From: CAZVLQ01 sp964628185
Lineage (GTDB): Bacteria > Pseudomonadota > Zetaproteobacteria > Mariprofundales > Mariprofundaceae
Reading direction: 5' to 3'
Length of the DNA: 60,658 nucleotides
Assembly (NCBI GenBank): GCA_964628185.1
Contig: CAZVLQ010000012.1
Coordinates: forward strand, 1 to 60,658
Shown: positions 17,232 to 26,426 of the stretch, in pieces
Numbering within the stretch: the first letter of the stretch is position 1
How the letters are laid out: every line of letters starts with the position of its first letter
Made by a program: the position numbers and the translations under genes
Notes under the pieces: model-generated
Told to the model about the DNA's origin: nothing
The model's input: only the letters and a program-made list of their open reading frames with translations
Database searches by the model: none

Positions 17232-17473
17232 CCAAATTACAAAAAGGCACCTCGCCTGGAGGGAGCCCCACAGGTGGCCCCCCTGAGCGTTGCGGCGCCT
17301 GTAGAAGTGCTGATCAATTCATGACTGTTTTCCATGTGCCTGGAATGACCAACGCCTGCGCACCGCGCCTTGATTCGAACCACCCGTGAGGCGCGGCAGC
17401 ATTTAAGAATAGTCCGGGTTAGTATAGGCTCGGATATCGGACCGTTTCACGGTTCCGGCCAGGGGAGGAATAC

Positions 17474-18136
17474 ATGCGGGGCGATGTCATCATTGTCGAG
17501 AAGCACCATACCAGGGCCGGAAAGCAGGTCGTGGACATGCTTCTGCCCGGCATCCGGGCCACCGCCGGAAAGTACGCCCTGACCGTGGCCGGAGAATCCG
17601 GCAGTGGCAAATCCGAAACCGCCACGGCGATCGCCAACGCATTTGAAGAACATGGCATTACTAGCGTTATCCTGCAGCAGGACGACTACTACGTTTATCC
17701 GCCGAAAACCAACGATGCCACGCGGCGCAGAGATCCGGACTGGCTGGGACCGAAAGAGGTCCGGCTCGACGTGCTGGATGCAAATGTCCGCGACATCCTC
17801 GATGGCAAGGCTGTCATCGAGAAACCGCTGGTGATCTACGAGGAAGACCGTATTACGACGGAAACCATGCCGGTATCGGATGCCAGGGTGGTAATCGCTG
17901 AAGGCACGTATACCACGCTGCTACGATCCGCCAATGCGCACATCTTCATTGCACGCAACTACCTTGATACCCTGGCCCACCGCCGGAAACGCCAGCGGGA
18001 CAAACTGGAACTCGATGATTTCACGGCGAATATCCTGATCAGAGAACATGAAATAATCTCGGCACACAAGGATATTGCCGATATCGTGATTACCAGGGAT
18101 TATGAGGTAGAGAATCAGGCAACACGGACAGTGTAA
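17474..18136 (+). CDS. P-loop kinase, uridine kinase/phosphoribulokinase-like
   Basis: A 220-residue P-loop protein with Walker A GESGSGKSETA near residues 41-51, the uridine kinase/PRK-like substrate motif QQDDYYVYPP, a later IAEGTYTTLL, and an Arg/Lys-rich lid HRRKRQRDK. A strong ribosome site (GGGGAGG) precedes the ATG. It starts a tight group: three bases separate it from a sucrose-phosphate-synthase-like glycosyltransferase, and the HIT and DciA genes follow with overlaps. It may phosphorylate a nucleoside, sugar or related metabolite linked to the glycosyltransferase (inference). The family does not fix the substrate. Confidence 0.75.
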   Translation: MRGDVIIVEKHHTRAGKQVVDMLLPGIRATAGKYALTVAGESGSGKSETATAIANAFEEHGITSVILQQDDYYVYPPKTNDATRRRDPDWLGPKEVRLDVLDANVRDILDGKAVIEKPLVIYEEDRITTETMPVSDARVVIAEGTYTTLLRSANAHIFIARNYLDTLAHRRKRQRDKLELDDFTANILIREHEIISAHKDIADIVITRDYEVENQATRTV

Positions 18137-18139
18137 AGC

Positions 18140-19600
18140 ATGCACGTCATCTTCCTGAACCCCCAGGGGAACTTCGATGCCCTGGATTCGCATCTCACCG
18201 AGCATCCGGATTTCGGCGGCCAGTTGATCTACGTCAAGGAACTCTGCATGGCCATGGCCCGTATGGGCATCAGGGTGGACATCATTACCCGCCGCATCGA
18301 CGACCCTGACTGGCCCGAATTTTCAGAACCGCTCGATTACTACCCCGGCTATGAAGACAGGCTGCGTATTGTGCGTATCGACTGCGGCGGCAGGGCATTT
18401 ATCCAGAAAGAGCTTCTCTGGCATCACCTCGACGAATTTACCGACAACATCCTTACCTTCTATGGTGATTCCCCGCCTGACTTCGCCACCGGCCATTACG
18501 CAGACGGGGGCTACAGCTGCACCCTGCTCAAGAGAAAGGCGGGCCTCGGCTTCAGCTTTACCGGCCATTCACTCGGCGCTCAGAAACTCGACAAGCTGGA
18601 AATGAATTGTGATAACTTCGATGAGATGGATGCACGTTACCACTTTTCCAAACGCATCAGCGCCGAGCGGCTCAGTATGAGGCACGCCCGCTGTATCATC
18701 ACTTCAACCTCGCAGGAACGTTTCAATCAATATTCGCATCCCCTGTATAAAGGCGCTGTGGACGTTGAAGACGACGGGAAATTCTCCGTTATCCCGCCCG
18801 GGGTCAATACCTGTATATTTTCAACCCTGCCCGGGCGGGAGGATGCCGCGGTTTCCCGCAAGTTCAATAAATTGCTGGCGGGTGGAAGCAGGCCATACAT
18901 CGTCATGGCCAGCCGTTTCGAGGAAAAGAAAAACCATCTCGGCGCCATTGAAGCGTATATCCGGTCCGATCAGTTACACAACCGGGCCAGCCTGGCTATC
19001 TTTATCCGGGGCATTGGCGATCCCTATGAAGGTATTGAGGATCAGCCGGAGGATACGCAACGCGTGCTGAAGCCCATGCTGACCATGATTGAACAGGCCG
19101 GGCTCAGGGAAAAAGTGTGTTTCCTGCACATCGATTCCCAGCGTGAACTGGCAGCCGCCTACCGGTATTTCGCCAGACGCGGCTCCGTGTTTGCGCTAAC
19201 AGCCTTTTATGAGCCGTTCGGACTCGCTCCGATCGAGGCCGCGGCCTGCGGTCTGGCCGTGGTGGCAACAAAAAACGGCGGCCCGTCCGATATTTTTGAG
19301 GATGGCTCCGGCGTTCTTGTTGATCCCGAAGACGTCGGCAGTATCGCCGGCGGCCTGTCGGAAGGCCTCACCGAACAGGCTTATTACGCCCGGCTCGGCA
19401 AACGCCGTGTGGAGTCAAAATACACCTGGGATAAAACTGCTGATGCGTATCTGTCCATCATTCAGCAACATGCCCGGCAACCCTGTAACCGGGGTTTCGA
19501 GCTTCCCGGGTTGTACAGGCCCGAACGTCTCAGGCAATATCTGCAACGCGGAACAGTGCGACCGATTGACCCCGGCGACATTGAGGGAGGGAAACCATGA
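18140..19600 (+). CDS. GT4 glycosyltransferase, sucrose-phosphate synthase-like
   Basis: A 486-residue GT-B fold enzyme. The N-terminal half has the SPS/sucrose synthase-like nucleotide-sugar glycosyltransferase signature (HPDFGGQLIYVKELCMAMA, YADGGYSC, FTGHSLGAQKLDKL, VIPPGVNTCIF). The C-terminal half has MASRFEEKKNHLGAIEAY and the donor-site E-x7-E motif EPFGLAPIEAAACGLAVVATKNGGPSDI. A sucrose-phosphate or mannosylfructose-phosphate type product is likely by family, but no sugar-phosphatase gene lies next to it. The partner kinase just upstream is unusual. Confidence 0.85.
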   Translation: MHVIFLNPQGNFDALDSHLTEHPDFGGQLIYVKELCMAMARMGIRVDIITRRIDDPDWPEFSEPLDYYPGYEDRLRIVRIDCGGRAFIQKELLWHHLDEFTDNILTFYGDSPPDFATGHYADGGYSCTLLKRKAGLGFSFTGHSLGAQKLDKLEMNCDNFDEMDARYHFSKRISAERLSMRHARCIITSTSQERFNQYSHPLYKGAVDVEDDGKFSVIPPGVNTCIFSTLPGREDAAVSRKFNKLLAGGSRPYIVMASRFEEKKNHLGAIEAYIRSDQLHNRASLAIFIRGIGDPYEGIEDQPEDTQRVLKPMLTMIEQAGLREKVCFLHIDSQRELAAAYRYFARRGSVFALTAFYEPFGLAPIEAAACGLAVVATKNGGPSDIFEDGSGVLVDPEDVGSIAGGLSEGLTEQAYYARLGKRRVESKYTWDKTADAYLSIIQQHARQPCNRGFELPGLYRPERLRQYLQRGTVRPIDPGDIEGGKP

Positions 19601-19926
19601 ACGACTGCCTCTTTTGCAAAATCATCGAGGGAACCATCCCTTCCGGCAAGGTCTATGAAGATACGGATGTCTATGCCTTCAGGGATATTCATCCCAAGGC
19701 GCCAATACATGTACTGGTCATTCCGAAGCAACATGTGCCCACGCTGGCCGATTGCAAAGACCCGGTCCTGCTCGGCATGTTGATGGATCGTGTGCGTATG
19801 ATTGCCGACGATATCCTGCATCTTGGCGCCGGTTATCGCGTCATTTTCAATGTGCGTGAGGGTGGCGGGCAGGAGGTGTTCCACCTGCACGCCCATATTC
19901 TCGGAGGCAGGAAACTGCCGTTTTGA
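19597..19926 (+). CDS. HIT-family nucleotide hydrolase (HinT-like)
   Basis: A 109-residue histidine triad protein: CLFCKIIEGTIPSGKVYED at the N-terminus and the active-site triad HLHAHILGG near the C-terminus. Such proteins hydrolyse adenosine phosphoramidates and acyl-AMPs. It overlaps the glycosyltransferase stop (ATGA) with a GGAGGG ribosome site, and its own stop overlaps the next gene. A housekeeping role is likely. Confidence 0.93.
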   Translation: MNDCLFCKIIEGTIPSGKVYEDTDVYAFRDIHPKAPIHVLVIPKQHVPTLADCKDPVLLGMLMDRVRMIADDILHLGAGYRVIFNVREGGGQEVFHLHAHILGGRKLPF

Positions 19927-20387
19927 AAAAACGGGCGCGTTCCCGGTTACACCCGCTTCAGGCCGGTCTGGCCGATGTTCTGGGCGGCGAAAATCTTGAG
20001 AGACTGGCCGGAGTGGCCCGTCTACGCCGCCTGTGGCCCGCCATCGTGGGTCCCGTACTGTCTCAACACACGGAACCCGTCAATATTGAATCCGACACAA
20101 TTCTTGTCGCGGTGGACCATCCCGCCATGGCACAACAGATACGTTTTCTACAACAGGAAATTCGGGCTGCATGTCTTCGTAAATGTCACGTGAGCGGCAT
20201 CAGGAGAATCCGCACGCGTATGCAGCCGGGGTCCGGCATCAACATCGGGGGACGGCTGCCGGGACCGGTACGCCCCGTCACGCTGAAGGAAAAGAAACGA
20301 CTTGCAAAAGGCCTGCGTCACATTGGAGACAGGGCTCTCCGTCGCGCCATGTTCAGCGCCCGTTTAGCCCAGATTGCCTGTAGTTGA
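19923..20387 (+). CDS. DciA-like DUF721 protein
   Basis: A 154-residue protein with the DUF721 core RLRRLWPAIVGPVLSQHTEPVNIESDTILVAVDHPAMAQQIRFL. Relatives include DciA, which helps load the replicative helicase DnaB in bacteria lacking DnaC. The N- and C-terminal parts are basic. The start is TTG at 19923, overlapping the HIT stop (TTGA), so it is translationally coupled. The replication link is from family knowledge only. Confidence 0.8.
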   Translation: MKKRARSRLHPLQAGLADVLGGENLERLAGVARLRRLWPAIVGPVLSQHTEPVNIESDTILVAVDHPAMAQQIRFLQQEIRAACLRKCHVSGIRRIRTRMQPGSGINIGGRLPGPVRPVTLKEKKRLAKGLRHIGDRALRRAMFSARLAQIACS

Positions 20388-20483
20388 AATTTAAACTCAT
20401 TCGTGGACAGCTGCTGCCCTTGTGGAAGCGGCATTGAAACGCTTTTCCGTCTTGCCGCTCTTTTTCCGCCTCGAAGCGGTGAT

Positions 20484-21131
20484 TTATCCTGTTGCCGCTA
20501 TAAAGATTTCTATCCGGCGATTCTTCGCCCGTCCTTTTACAGTGGCGTTGCTCGCCACGGGATTCGCCGCCCCCCGTGCTTCCACAACGATTCGGTCCTT
20601 GCTGATTTTACGGCCCCAGGCCAGGTAACGGGCAACTGCCGACGCCCTGGCTGCGGACAACTCCCAGTTGTCCCTGTAGCGGCTCCGCAGTGTTTTTCCG
20701 ATAGGCCGTGCATCGGAATAACCCACAATGCGCACCAGGCTCTTCGCACCGTCGTGCAATGTCTCCACCACCTTGTCCAGGACCCTCCGGCCCCTGCGGT
20801 CAATTCGAACCGAGCCGGAGGCGAACAATACAGCCTGAGGCAGGGTAACCCTGACTTCCCTGGCAGCCGCAACTTCGGCCGCGCCTGCTCCGGAACGCGC
20901 CACCGGCACGGCTTCCACTTTCACGCCGCTGCCTTGAATCTCCGGCCGCAAACCTGAGCGGAGCTGGTGCAGGGTCTTTTCAATATTGTCCAGGCGCTTG
21001 TCCTGTTTCCTGTCATTTTGTTTCAGCGTCTTGACATCGTTGGCCTGGCCCATCAGTTCCTCGTAATGGGCCTGACTGAGACAGCCCGGCAAGAATGCAG
21101 CCAGGCATAACATCCACATGCATCTTTTCAA
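20484..21131 (-). CDS. OmpA-family outer-membrane lipoprotein
   Basis: About 215 residues. A TTG start at 21131 is chosen because GGGAGG lies about six bases upstream, giving MKRCMWMLCLAAFLPGC with a good lipobox (FLPGC). After a short coiled coil (VKTLKQNDRKQDKRLDNIEKTLHQLRSG), the C-terminal OmpA/MotB peptidoglycan-binding domain follows: LFASGSVRIDRRGRRVLD, IVGYSDARPIG, NWELSAARASAVARYL and a final RRIEI. It is convergent with dciA and on the same strand as rluC. It likely links the outer membrane to the cell wall. Confidence 0.88.
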   Translation of the reverse strand: MKRCMWMLCLAAFLPGCLSQAHYEELMGQANDVKTLKQNDRKQDKRLDNIEKTLHQLRSGLRPEIQGSGVKVEAVPVARSGAGAAEVAAAREVRVTLPQAVLFASGSVRIDRRGRRVLDKVVETLHDGAKSLVRIVGYSDARPIGKTLRSRYRDNWELSAARASAVARYLAWGRKISKDRIVVEARGAANPVASNATVKGRAKNRRIEIFIAATG

Positions 21132-21219
21132 TGTATCCTCCCTGATCAGAAACGAAATGGGCAGCTCCATGACTCCCAGTTTCCACTCGTTTCCTGATGT
21201 TGTACGCGAGTACTATGCC

Positions 21220-22275
21220 CTAACTGCCTACAATTGTAAAGTATTTTCTATTTAGTGAGAAACACGACTTCCATACCTCCGGCCACGGAGCGCGAACCTC
21301 GATCCGGCAGCCCCGGACCGGGTGACTGAATCGCAAACGCCAGGCATGCAGCGCCATACCCCTGCCGCCCATGGCGCGGTAGCGCCGGTTGTTTTCGCGC
21401 AGCCCGTACTTTCCGTCACCGAGAATGGCATGGCCCGCGGCCTGAAGATGAACACGCAGCTGATGCGTGCGGCCACTCTCCGGCTGAAGCGCCAGAAGCG
21501 AGAATGCCCAGTCATCCCATTCGGCAAGTATGCTTGCCTGATAATCGGTGATGGCGCTTTTACCGCCTGAACCGGACACCACCATGCGTTCCCCTCCACG
21601 CAACACCCCTTTGGCAAGACCGTCCTGCAGGCGGCCGGCATATGGACAGGGATGCCCCGCCACCCAGGCCAGATAGGTTTTGTGCGTACTGCGTTCACGA
21701 AAGGACCGGGTCAGTTCCCGCAATACCTGCAAGCGCTTGGCTAAAAGGAGACAACCGCTGGTGTCCCGATCCAGGCGATGAGCCAGGCGCAGATCGGGCA
21801 ACGCAAGATGTTCGCGCAAATGTTCGATCAAACCCGTCCCGTGGCCGCTCCCACCGTGAACCACAACGCCGGCCGGCTTGTTAACCACCAGCAAATCACA
21901 ATCCTCGAACAGCACCGTCACCTCGGGCATGGGCGGCCCCGGCGCCCTTGAGACGGGCCTTGAGGCCGGCGCGGACCCTGCGATATCCCCGGCAGCGGGA
22001 TGCCGCAGGCTCACAGGCAGGAATATTTCATCTCCGCAATGCAAACGGGTCTCGGGCCTGGATCGTTTACCGTTAACACGCACATTGCCGCGCCGGATCA
22101 GCCGCATGGCAAGAGACCTGTATGAAGGACCCAGACGACGCAGAAGAACACGGTCCAGACGACTCCCGTCCTCATCCAGGTTAATCGTGACGCGGCATTC
22201 ATTTTCTTTTTCCCTTGCCAAAAACACCCCCTTTGCATTAGCCTGCCCGCAAGCAGTAGCTCCGCGTTTATCCAT
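21220..22275 (-). CDS. rluC: 23S rRNA pseudouridine synthase RluC
   Basis: RluA-type pseudouridine synthase with an N-terminal S4 domain (SRLDRVLLRRLGPSYRSLAMRLIRRGNVRVNGKRSRPETRL) and a catalytic domain with LLVVNKPAGVVVHGG and the catalytic Asp motif LAHRLDRDTSGCLLLAK, then ALQPESGRTHQLRVHL. The divergent pairing with rne is the classic rluC context. The start is uncertain: ATG at 22275, or a TTG at 22221 preceded by AAAGGGGGTG, which gives the usual family N-terminus. An A/G-rich stretch separates the two. Confidence 0.93.
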   Translation of the reverse strand: MDKRGATACGQANAKGVFLAREKENECRVTINLDEDGSRLDRVLLRRLGPSYRSLAMRLIRRGNVRVNGKRSRPETRLHCGDEIFLPVSLRHPAAGDIAGSAPASRPVSRAPGPPMPEVTVLFEDCDLLVVNKPAGVVVHGGSGHGTGLIEHLREHLALPDLRLAHRLDRDTSGCLLLAKRLQVLRELTRSFRERSTHKTYLAWVAGHPCPYAGRLQDGLAKGVLRGGERMVVSGSGGKSAITDYQASILAEWDDWAFSLLALQPESGRTHQLRVHLQAAGHAILGDGKYGLRENNRRYRAMGGRGMALHAWRLRFSHPVRGCRIEVRAPWPEVWKSCFSLNRKYFTIVGS

Positions 22276-22585
22276 GTTGCACAACAGCGCATGCACAGAC
22301 AGCGCGTATTTTGACGGCGAAATCGCCGCAGGTGCGCCAGGCTAACAACCAGGAGAAGCGCAAACCACGGGCAAACATTGCCGGCTCGTCGCCGTGCCGT
22401 TGTTTGCCGGGATTGCCCCGCGTTGAGCCTGCAAAATGAAACGATACCGTCAGAAGGTTCGTATCCGTCCCGGCAAACAGATTAGTATGAGGGATGGATG
22501 GAAAACAGAAATGATACGCCTGTCCGCACAGCGGGCGGCATGGACATGTACGGGCGAACCTTCCGGGCGGTAAATGGGATGCGGC

Positions 22586-24625
22586 ATGAAAAAAAAGCTC
22601 ATGCTCATCAATGCGGCCCACCCCGAAGAAAGTCGTGTAGGCACCGTTGATGATCATTACCTCCAGGAACTGGACATTGAGTCCACGCACAAGGTTCAGA
22701 CAAAAAACAACATCTACAAGGGAACGGTCACCAAGGTTGAGCCCAGCCTGCAGGCCGCTTTTGTTGAATACGGCGCCAGCCGCCAGGGATTTCTTCCACT
22801 GCATGATATCCACCCGGATTACTGGAAAGAAGGGGCGGATAAAAGTACCGATCCGCGCAAGGTCAGTATCCAGGATGTACTGGCGCCCAAGCAGTCCGTG
22901 CTGGTGCAGGTGGTCAAGGAGGAACGCGGCAACAAGGGCGCCGCGCTGACCACCTTTATTTCACTGGCCGGTCGTTACCTGGTCCTGAATCCAAATGCCC
23001 AGCGCGGCGGTATTTCGCGCAAGCTCAAGGATGAAGACCGCCGCGCCATCAAGGCCATTATCACACAGCTGAATGTGCCTGAAAATATGGGCCTGATCGT
23101 TCGCACCGCCGGCAAGGACCAGAAGCTCGAAGCCCTGCAGCGTGATTTCTCCTACCTCCGCCGCCTGTGGGATGAAATACGCATCAAGAGCGAGACCGCG
23201 CCGTCCCCGTCCCTGATCTATCTCGACGGAGACCTGGCTACACGGGCCATCCGCGATCATTTCACCGATGATATCGATGAAATATGGGTGGATCAGCATG
23301 AGGTGTATCAGCACACCAAACAGTTTGTCCATGCCGTATTGCCCGGTAAGGAAAAGCTGGTCAAGCTGTATCGTGGTAAAAAACCATTGTTTCGCTATTT
23401 TGGTATCGAGGAACAGTGCGAGGAAATCCATGAACGAGAGATTCGTCTTCCCTCGGGTGGTGCTATCGTACTGGACCCCACCGAGGCCCTGACCTCCATT
23501 GACGTCAATTCTTCCCGTTCGACGGGCAAGAAACACATTGACGATACGGCCCTGGACACCAATCTTGAAGCAGCGCGGGAAATTGCCAGGCAATTGCGCA
23601 TTCGGGATATCGGTGGCCTGATTGTCATCGATTTTATTGACATGGCCAATCGCAAACATGCCCAGCAGGTGGAAGAGGAACTCCGCAACGCCTGCAAGCA
23701 GGATAAGGCCCGGGTCCAGTTCGCCCGCATTTCCCGCTTTGGCCTGCTTGAGATGTCCCGGCAAAGGCTGCGACCCTCGATTCGTGAGTCCACGACGGAA
23801 ATTTGTCCCCGCTGCATGGGGCGCGGCCGGGTCAGAACAGTGGAAACCATGGCCCTGCAAATGCTCACCCGCATGGAGGCCCATGCGGCGGCCGGCAGGA
23901 AGCCGACACTGCTGGTTCAGGTTCCGAAGGAAACCGGCGAATACCTGATGAACAACAAACGCCAGTATATCGCACGCATTGAGGAAAACTACGAGGTGCA
24001 GATCAATCTGCAGATTCGCCCCGACCTGGAAATCCCGCATTATCGTATCGAACGCCAGTGGGAGGAAAATAGCCAGCAGCGCATTGAGGTGCTGGAAGAC
24101 ACCGTCAAGGGCAAAAAGCCGGCACGCAGCGGGCGCAAGCTCAAACCTACGACACCCATCGTCGGCATCCCGGCGCCTGAGTCCGAAAAGAAGAAAGGCA
24201 TTCTGGACAGGCTTGGCAACATGCTTTTTGGAAAGGCAGCGAAGAAACGCAGGGAAGAAGAGGAGAAACGCCGGAAAGAAGAAGAGCAGGCCGCGGCACG
24301 CAAGGCAACGCGCCGCGGTGGCAGACGCAGAAGAGGAGGCAGGGGAAGGCGCTCGAATACTTCAGGCAATACGGTGGATACAGCCCAATCCCGGGAGCGG
24401 TCGGGTGAGGTTGAAAAACCGGCCGGGCGCCAGGGAAGTGGAAAAGCCCCGGCTCAGAAACAACCGGGGCCGGGCGGCAACGGCGGCGCCAGACGCAGAC
24501 GCAGACGCAGGCGACCGGCATCTTCCGCCCCTGATTCCTCCGGCGAGCAGGCCCGGAAGAAGTCAGTCGCGGATAACGGGGGCAATGATCGGAAAAAGCC
24601 TCATACCGCAGCAGGGAGCGAGTGA
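22586..24625 (+). CDS. rne: Ribonuclease E/G
   Basis: A 679-residue endoribonuclease, the core of RNA decay and processing. It has an S1 RNA-binding domain near residues 35-120 (KNNIYKGTVTKVEPSLQAAFVEYG), the DNase I-like catalytic domain with metal-binding aspartates in TSIDVNSSRSTGK and IVIDFIDMAN, and the Zn-link CPRCMGRG. The C-terminal tail is short and very basic (RRGGRRRRGGRGRR, RRRRRRRR), not the long scaffold of E. coli RNase E. I start at the Met at 22586 (MKKKLMLINA); an ATG at 22574 is in frame. The nearly 290-bp gap upstream may include a long leader. Confidence 0.95.
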   Translation: MKKKLMLINAAHPEESRVGTVDDHYLQELDIESTHKVQTKNNIYKGTVTKVEPSLQAAFVEYGASRQGFLPLHDIHPDYWKEGADKSTDPRKVSIQDVLAPKQSVLVQVVKEERGNKGAALTTFISLAGRYLVLNPNAQRGGISRKLKDEDRRAIKAIITQLNVPENMGLIVRTAGKDQKLEALQRDFSYLRRLWDEIRIKSETAPSPSLIYLDGDLATRAIRDHFTDDIDEIWVDQHEVYQHTKQFVHAVLPGKEKLVKLYRGKKPLFRYFGIEEQCEEIHEREIRLPSGGAIVLDPTEALTSIDVNSSRSTGKKHIDDTALDTNLEAAREIARQLRIRDIGGLIVIDFIDMANRKHAQQVEEELRNACKQDKARVQFARISRFGLLEMSRQRLRPSIRESTTEICPRCMGRGRVRTVETMALQMLTRMEAHAAAGRKPTLLVQVPKETGEYLMNNKRQYIARIEENYEVQINLQIRPDLEIPHYRIERQWEENSQQRIEVLEDTVKGKKPARSGRKLKPTTPIVGIPAPESEKKKGILDRLGNMLFGKAAKKRREEEEKRRKEEEQAAARKATRRGGRRRRGGRGRRSNTSGNTVDTAQSRERSGEVEKPAGRQGSGKAPAQKQPGPGGNGGARRRRRRRRPASSAPDSSGEQARKKSVADNGGNDRKKPHTAAGSE

Positions 24626-25614
24626 GCAACAGCGTAAGCGATGACCGAAAGTTCACGGTCGTAATTGATGAGAGATATGCCGGTCAGCGCCTGGACCGCA
24701 CGCTGGCGGCGTTGACCGGCCTGTCACGCAACCACATCCGGCATCTCATAGACGATCGCCATGTACATCCGGCCGGGTTCCAACATGAAAACAGTATTGC
24801 GGTCAGGGCCGCCTGCAAGGTGGAAACCGGACAGGTGTTTGAAGTCAGACTGCCGCCTGTGGAGGCGCCTGATCTTGTCCCCGAACCCATCCCGCTGGAT
24901 ATTCTGTTTGAGGATGATGATCTGCTCGTGGTCAACAAACCGGCCGGCATGGTTGTGCATCCATCCGCCGGGCATCAACACGGTACGCTGGTCCATGCCC
25001 TGCTGCACCACTGTCCCGCTCTTCCCGGTATCAATGGCGTGGAGCGTCCCGGCATCGTGCACCGCCTGGACAAGGACACATCCGGCAGTCTGGTCGTGGC
25101 CAAGACGGAAACAGCCCACCGGCTTCTGGTTTCGATGTTTTCAAGGCACGACATCCAGCGCCAGTATCTGGCCTGGTGCCGTGGCACACCTGCGTGGCAT
25201 CAGCGCAGCATTGAAGCTCCGGTCGGCAGGCATCCGCATCAGCGGCGGAAAATGCATGTACGCGACGACGGCAAGCCCGCCATTACGGAAGCCGCCGTCG
25301 AACGCCGCTACGGACCGGACTTCTGCAGACTGAGACTGACGCTGCATACCGGACGCACCCATCAGATCCGGGTTCACCTGAGCCATCTGCGTTTGCCCGT
25401 TCTGGGGGATGCAACGTATGCCCGCGGCTATCATCCGTCCCGCAACATACCCGAGCCGGGCCGCAGCGCGATCGAACACCTGAACAGACAGGCGTTGCAT
25501 GCCGAAGTGCTGGGCTTCATCCATCCCGTTACCGGCAAGCCGCTACAATGCATCGCCCCCATGCCTGCCGATCTGCGCGCCCTGTCCGACGCCCTGGAGG
25601 AAAGCTATGACTAA
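24622..25614 (+). CDS. rluD: 23S rRNA pseudouridine synthase RluD
   Basis: A 330-residue RluA-type enzyme: an S4 domain (QRLDRTLAALTGLSRNHIRHLIDD), LLVVNKPAGMVVHPSAGH and the catalytic IVHRLDKDTSGSLVVAK, then LHTGRTHQIRVHL. It follows rne with a GTGA overlap at 24622, so the start is GTG. It is followed by pgeF with an overlap, the usual rluD-pgeF pairing. It modifies the helix-69 region of 23S rRNA in characterised relatives. This window therefore holds both rluC and rluD. Confidence 0.93.
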   Translation: MSNSVSDDRKFTVVIDERYAGQRLDRTLAALTGLSRNHIRHLIDDRHVHPAGFQHENSIAVRAACKVETGQVFEVRLPPVEAPDLVPEPIPLDILFEDDDLLVVNKPAGMVVHPSAGHQHGTLVHALLHHCPALPGINGVERPGIVHRLDKDTSGSLVVAKTETAHRLLVSMFSRHDIQRQYLAWCRGTPAWHQRSIEAPVGRHPHQRRKMHVRDDGKPAITEAAVERRYGPDFCRLRLTLHTGRTHQIRVHLSHLRLPVLGDATYARGYHPSRNIPEPGRSAIEHLNRQALHAEVLGFIHPVTGKPLQCIAPMPADLRALSDALEESYD

Positions 25615-26362
25615 CTGCTTCCTGCGCTCACAACGGATGGCTTCACATGGTGTCAGCGGTATCTTCAGCCTGCGCCACGGGGGCGTCAGCCCGCCACCGT
25701 TCGACAGCCTGAACCTGGGTTACGGCCTTGGTGATGCCGATAAGTCCGTTAAACGCAATATGGACATCCTGATTCGCCAGGCAGACCTTGCCTGTCCGCC
25801 GCATCAGGCCAGGCAGGTACACGGCATGAAGGCCATCGTCTGTCGCAATACCGGCAAAATGCATGGCCGGGATGCGGATATTCTCATTGGCCTGGGTCAA
25901 ACCGCCGTAGCCGTACGCGTGGCGGATTGCGTGCCGGTCCTGCTGGCCGATCCCGCCGCCGGGCTGATCGCCGCGGTTCACGCCGGCTGGCGCGGCACTG
26001 TGCTTGGAGCGGCTATGCATGCCGTCAGGACGATGCAGCGCCATGGGGGAAAAGTGGAACGCATGCTGGCCTGGATCGGGCCCTGTATTGGCCCATGCTG
26101 TTTTAAGATTGACACTAAAACGGCGGAAAAACTGGCCGGCTGTTGTGGCGGCGCGGATGAATGTATCCGCCTGAAAGGTGATGAAGCGCAGGCGGATCTG
26201 GCCGGCATCAATGAACGGCAACTGAAAAATACAGGGATAGCCGACGGGCATATCGAAAAGTCCGCCGCTTGCACCTGCTGTGATGCCGGGCGTTTTTATT
26301 CGTATCGACGTGACGGAGGGAAGACCGGTCGACATCTGGCCATCATCGCCTCTCATCCCTGA
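25607..26362 (+). CDS. pgeF: Peptidoglycan editing factor PgeF (YfiH/laccase-like)
   Basis: A 251-residue member of the YfiH family, a purine-nucleoside-phosphorylase-like or laccase-like cytoplasmic enzyme with a role in peptidoglycan precursor quality control. Metal-site residues are visible in HQARQVHG, AAVHAGWRG and GPCIGPCCF, with CTCCDAGRFYSYRRD near the end. The start at 25607 overlaps the last codons of rluD by eight bases. The frame is open further upstream inside rluD but without homology. Confidence 0.92.
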   Translation: MTNCFLRSQRMASHGVSGIFSLRHGGVSPPPFDSLNLGYGLGDADKSVKRNMDILIRQADLACPPHQARQVHGMKAIVCRNTGKMHGRDADILIGLGQTAVAVRVADCVPVLLADPAAGLIAAVHAGWRGTVLGAAMHAVRTMQRHGGKVERMLAWIGPCIGPCCFKIDTKTAEKLAGCCGGADECIRLKGDEAQADLAGINERQLKNTGIADGHIEKSAACTCCDAGRFYSYRRDGGKTGRHLAIIASHP

Positions 26363-26426
26363 TATGAAGCCTGGGCTTTTCGGCGAACGCATGGCCTTCG
26401 GGAAAAATCCGGGATAGCATACCGTG

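Noticed and set aside
17340..17410. tRNA-like T-loop on the minus strand (GGTTCGAATC)
   Set aside because: No matching acceptor, D or anticodon stems around it.
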